This document shows, in pieces, positions 44,456-45,620 of a stretch of DNA of 45,620 bases. Location: the NCBI RefSeq assembly GCF_001613145.1, contig NZ_BDBU01000058.1:1-45620 (forward strand). Reading direction: 5' to 3'. The stretch is from Nocardia jejuensis NBRC 103114. Lineage in GTDB: Bacteria; Actinomycetota; Actinomycetes; Mycobacteriales; Mycobacteriaceae. The translations under genes and the position numbers were made by a program. A model generated the notes under the pieces. That model worked only from the letters and a program-made list of their open reading frames with translations, searched no databases and was not told the origin of the DNA. Positions within the stretch are counted from its first letter, which is position 1, and each line of letters begins with the position of its first letter.

Positions 44456-45616
44456 ATGCGCGCAGCCGTGTGTACCAAGGGTGAGTTCAGCGTGCAGGAG
44501 TTGCCCGCGCTCATACCGGGCCCGGGTCAGCTGCTGGTGAACGTGCTGCGATGCGGAATCTGCGGATCCGATCTGCACGCGCGGGTGCACTGCGACGAGC
44601 TCGCGGACCTCGCCGCCGCCACCGGCTACCAGGACTTCATGCGCTCGCATCAGAGCGTGGTGATGGGGCACGAATTCTCCGGCGAGGTCCTCGAGTACGG
44701 ACCGAAGACGCGTCGCCGCTGGAAATCCGGCGCGCACGTGGTGGCGTTGCCGATCCTGCGCCAGGGCCGCGAACCACAGCTGACCGGGTTGTCGGTCGCC
44801 GCGCCGGGGGGTTATGCCGAGCAGGTGCTGGTGCAGGAGGCGATGACCTTCGAGGTTCCCAACGGCCTGTCTCCCGAGCACGCCGCGCTCACCGAACCGA
44901 TGGCGGTGGCCTGGCACGCGGTCCGCAAGGGCCGGGTCGGGAAGAAGCAGACGGCCTTCGTGATCGGTTGCGGGCCCATCGGTCTCGCGGTGATCGCGAT
45001 GTTGAAGGCGTCGGGTGTGCGGACCGTGGTCGCCAGCGACTTCTCGCCTCGACGCCGGGAGCTGGCGGCTCGGTGCGGTGCGGACGTCGTGGTGGATCCG
45101 GGTGTGGATTCGCCGTGGACCGCGAATCCGAGGCAGTCGCGCATCACCGGCGTCACCGACATACTCAATCTCGGCTTCGATGCGATGGAGCGACTGCGCC
45201 GAATCCCGAACATCCCCTGGTGGTACGTGTTCCGTGCGGCGCACACCTTCGATCAGGGGCCGGCCGGGCCGGTGATCTTCGAATGCGTCGGCGTGCCCGG
45301 GATCATCGACCAGATCGTCACCGCCGCGCCGCCGCTGTCCCGGGTGGTCGTGGTGGGCGTCTGCATGGAATCCGATTCCTTCCACCCCGCCACCGCCATC
45401 AACAAGGAGATCGAACTCCGCTTCGCCTTCGGCTACGACCCCGGCGAATTCCGCGACACCCTGCACATGATCGCCGACGGCAAGGTCGACCCCGCGCCGC
45501 TGATCACCGGCACCGTCGGCCTGGACGGCATCGACACCGCCTACACCGCCCTCGCCTCCCCCGAACAGCACGCCAAGATCCTCATCGACCCGCGCAGCAC
45601 GGCGACCACGGTGTAG
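44456..45616 (+). CDS. Zinc-dependent MDR alcohol dehydrogenase-like protein
   Basis: 386 aa. ATG 44456 follows AGGAG at 7 nt. The catalytic zinc site is indicated by CGICGSDLH and GHE; the four-Cys structural zinc lobe of classical ADHs is missing, as in several MDR subgroups. Rossmann motif GCGPIGLAVI near residue 165. A ~35-residue insertion (DAMERLRRIPNIPWWYVFRA region) follows the cofactor domain start. Substrate unknown; the clade is often linked to alcohol, sugar-alcohol or threonine-type oxidation. The stop is 4 bp from the end of the window. Confidence 0.88.
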   Translation: MRAAVCTKGEFSVQELPALIPGPGQLLVNVLRCGICGSDLHARVHCDELADLAAATGYQDFMRSHQSVVMGHEFSGEVLEYGPKTRRRWKSGAHVVALPILRQGREPQLTGLSVAAPGGYAEQVLVQEAMTFEVPNGLSPEHAALTEPMAVAWHAVRKGRVGKKQTAFVIGCGPIGLAVIAMLKASGVRTVVASDFSPRRRELAARCGADVVVDPGVDSPWTANPRQSRITGVTDILNLGFDAMERLRRIPNIPWWYVFRAAHTFDQGPAGPVIFECVGVPGIIDQIVTAAPPLSRVVVVGVCMESDSFHPATAINKEIELRFAFGYDPGEFRDTLHMIADGKVDPAPLITGTVGLDGIDTAYTALASPEQHAKILIDPRSTATTV

Positions 45617-45620
45617 GGGG

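Overview
The window is high-GC actinobacterial DNA, most likely from Nocardia or a close mycolic-acid-containing relative. The evidence is the very high GC content, the fused HadA/HadB dehydratase, frequent GTG starts, HspR/HAIR heat-shock control, and a gene content that strongly recalls Mycobacterium tuberculosis Rv0350-Rv0385: dnaK-grpE-dnaJ-hspR, fba, DedA, GH76, SpoU methylase, pyrE, clpB and a flavohaemoglobin. The placement is inference from remembered families; no database search was run.

Layout. 1-1059 is the 3' part of a Pro/Gly/Gln-repeat membrane protein, followed by a terminator and about 670 bp without a convincing gene. 1726-2775 is the fused dehydratase. 2882-6783 (minus) carries class II aldolase, an EmbR-like SARP-FHA regulator and a secreted DUF4185 protein. 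6924-8376 holds two DedA proteins. 8395-10657 (minus) holds a DUF4190 protein, a SpoU methyltransferase and a GH76 enzyme. 10774-13100 is a sensor kinase and response regulator pair, followed by a Uma2 protein, a small membrane protein, an NCS1 permease and an APH-fold kinase (to 16865).

16921-23783 (minus) holds two FabH-like ketosynthases of equal length flanking a YhhN protein, then pyrE, an SDR and two membrane proteins. clpB (24271-26826) has an upstream region with an HspR box overlapping a SigH-like promoter. 27118-31499 holds a quinone-reductase-like MDR and a cluster of two flavohaemoglobins plus one reductase-only relative. 32089-36202 (minus) is the dnaK-grpE-dnaJ-hspR operon with its own HAIR box. 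The rest contains a DUF1707 gene pair, an F420-type LLM oxidoreductase, an ECF sigma factor with a Cys motif, a haloalkane dehalogenase, a divergent MarR/MFS pair and a zinc MDR dehydrogenase.

Links between genes. hspR is the last gene of the dnaK operon, and its predicted operators lie before dnaK and before clpB, so the chaperone and disaggregase genes form one feedback circuit. The flavohaemoglobin cluster lies between the two. The least ordinary parts are the FabH-YhhN-FabH module, with a shared upstream element and stop-codon-containing tandem repeats after two of its genes; the flavohaemoglobin cluster with a degenerate reductase; the permease-kinase pair; and several noncoding repeat arrays. 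I saw no CRISPR array, insertion sequence, phage gene, tRNA or rRNA.
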